This document shows, piece after piece, positions 6,153 to 6,712 of a stretch of 6,712 bases of DNA. Made by a program: the position numbers and the translations under genes. Position 1 is the first letter of the stretch; each line of letters opens with the position of its first letter. The notes below the pieces were generated by a model. It searched no databases, was not told the origin of the DNA, and worked only from the letters and a program-made list of their open reading frames with translations. Origin of the DNA: DAOTXK01 sp034435395 (GTDB taxonomy: Bacteria; Chloroflexota; Anaerolineae; Aggregatilineales; Ch27); assembly GCA_034435395.1 (NCBI GenBank), contig DAOTXK010000156.1, positions 1 through 6,712 of the forward strand. Reading direction: 5' to 3'.

Positions 6153-6712
6153 TTGAGCGACCGAATGGATGTCCAAAAACTGCTGCGGGACGGCATCACG
6201 GCGGCGCGCGAGGGCGACAAGGGCCGCGCCCGCACCCTGTTAGAAGAAGTGGTGAGACTCGACCCGGAAAACGAGCGCGGCTGGTTCTGGCTGGCCTCGG
6301 TGGCCGCGACGGACGAGGAACGGCGCGTTTACCTAGGCAACGTCATCCAGATCAACCCCCATAACGAGCGCGCCCAGGCCATCCTGGCCCGGCTGGAGAG
6401 CCAGGGCAGGGGCAAGGCTGCCGCCCCGGCTGCCGAAGTCGCGCCGGGCGTCAGCCGCCAGGTGATCATCTTCGCCGTGGCCGGGCTGGCCATCATCCTG
6501 GTCATCATCTGCGGGCTGGTGGCCCTCATCGTCACCAACAACAACCGCCGCGCCGCCGAGGAGCAGCAGACCGCCCAGGCCCTTCAGGCCATCGCCGGGC
6601 AGACCCAGGACGCCATCGCCACCGCCGACGCCGCCGGGACGCGGGCCGCGCTGCTGGCCACCACCACGCCCACCCCCATCTCGCAGGTGACGCTGCCCCC
6701 GACCTGGACGCC
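6153..6712 (+). CDS. Membrane protein with TPR-like domain and Thr/Pro linker (3' end outside window)
   Basis: An open frame running off the window: 186 complete codons plus two bases. Residues 6-81 are the same TPR-like domain as in the propeller gene, ungapped, 42 of 76 residues identical by hand count, with W44, W46 and INPHNERA (67-74) at identical positions. After an Ala/Pro-rich spacer, residues about 104-128 are a single membrane helix. Then comes a Gln/Ala-rich, probably helical segment (about 131-168) and the start of a Thr/Pro linker with LPPTWT (181-186). The C-terminal module, likely outside the membrane, is not visible. Topology is less clear than in the paralogues: R102 precedes the helix but R132-R133 follow it. 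TTG 6153 is chosen for its GAGGAG site; ATG 6165 is the alternative. The gene may be cotranscribed with the propeller gene. Function unknown. Confidence 0.85.
   Translation, partial: MSDRMDVQKLLRDGITAAREGDKGRARTLLEEVVRLDPENERGWFWLASVAATDEERRVYLGNVIQINPHNERAQAILARLESQGRGKAAAPAAEVAPGVSRQVIIFAVAGLAIILVIICGLVALIVTNNNRRAAEEQQTAQALQAIAGQTQDAIATADAAGTRAALLATTTPTPISQVTLPPTWT

Noticed and set aside
6023..6364. 113-codon plus-strand frame beginning at ATG 6023
   Set aside because: Most of it overlaps the 6153 gene in another frame, its AGGAG is only 2 bases from the ATG, and the product is Gly/Arg/Pro-rich without domains.

Overview
The window looks like chromosome from a GC-rich, uncultured-type Chloroflexota bacterium, most likely of the Anaerolineae or a related class. 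This is an inference from protein style, not a database match. The signs are a many-PAS soluble histidine kinase opening with an Anaerolineae-like coiled coil, and several neighbouring membrane proteins built as a short TPR-like helical domain, one transmembrane helix and a Thr/Pro-rich linker. Two of these genes start with TTG. All four genes are on the plus strand. There are no RNA genes, CRISPR arrays or recognisable transposon genes.

Layout: bases 1-176 are a leader with no gene, holding a striking tandem palindrome (91-116). Bases 177-3425 encode a 1082-residue cytosolic sensor histidine kinase (PAS-PAS-GAF-PAS-PAS-PAS-HisKA-HATPase). No response regulator lies beside it. A 156-base gap follows, with a weak terminator-like hairpin, a consensus TATAAT box and a short AT-rich block. 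Bases 3582-3971 encode a 129-residue TPR-like protein ending in a C-terminal membrane anchor. A roughly 280-base gap follows, carrying a second copy of the AT-rich block. Bases 4256-5989 encode a TPR-like domain, a membrane helix, a Thr/Pro linker and a six-bladed TolB/PD40-type beta-propeller. From 6153 to the window end runs a fourth gene with the same TPR-like domain and membrane helix, cut off just as its Thr/Pro linker begins.

The most interesting point is the run of three consecutive paralogues (3582 to the end). They share one cytoplasmic N-terminal domain of about 76-80 residues. In the second and third copies it aligns without gaps from the start codon, with 42 of 76 residues identical by hand count. 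What lies beyond the membrane differs: nothing in the first, a propeller in the second, and an unseen domain in the third. A plausible reading is a modular set of membrane proteins that bring one cytoplasmic adaptor fold to different extracytoplasmic modules. Their function, and any link to the upstream kinase, cannot be settled from sequence alone.
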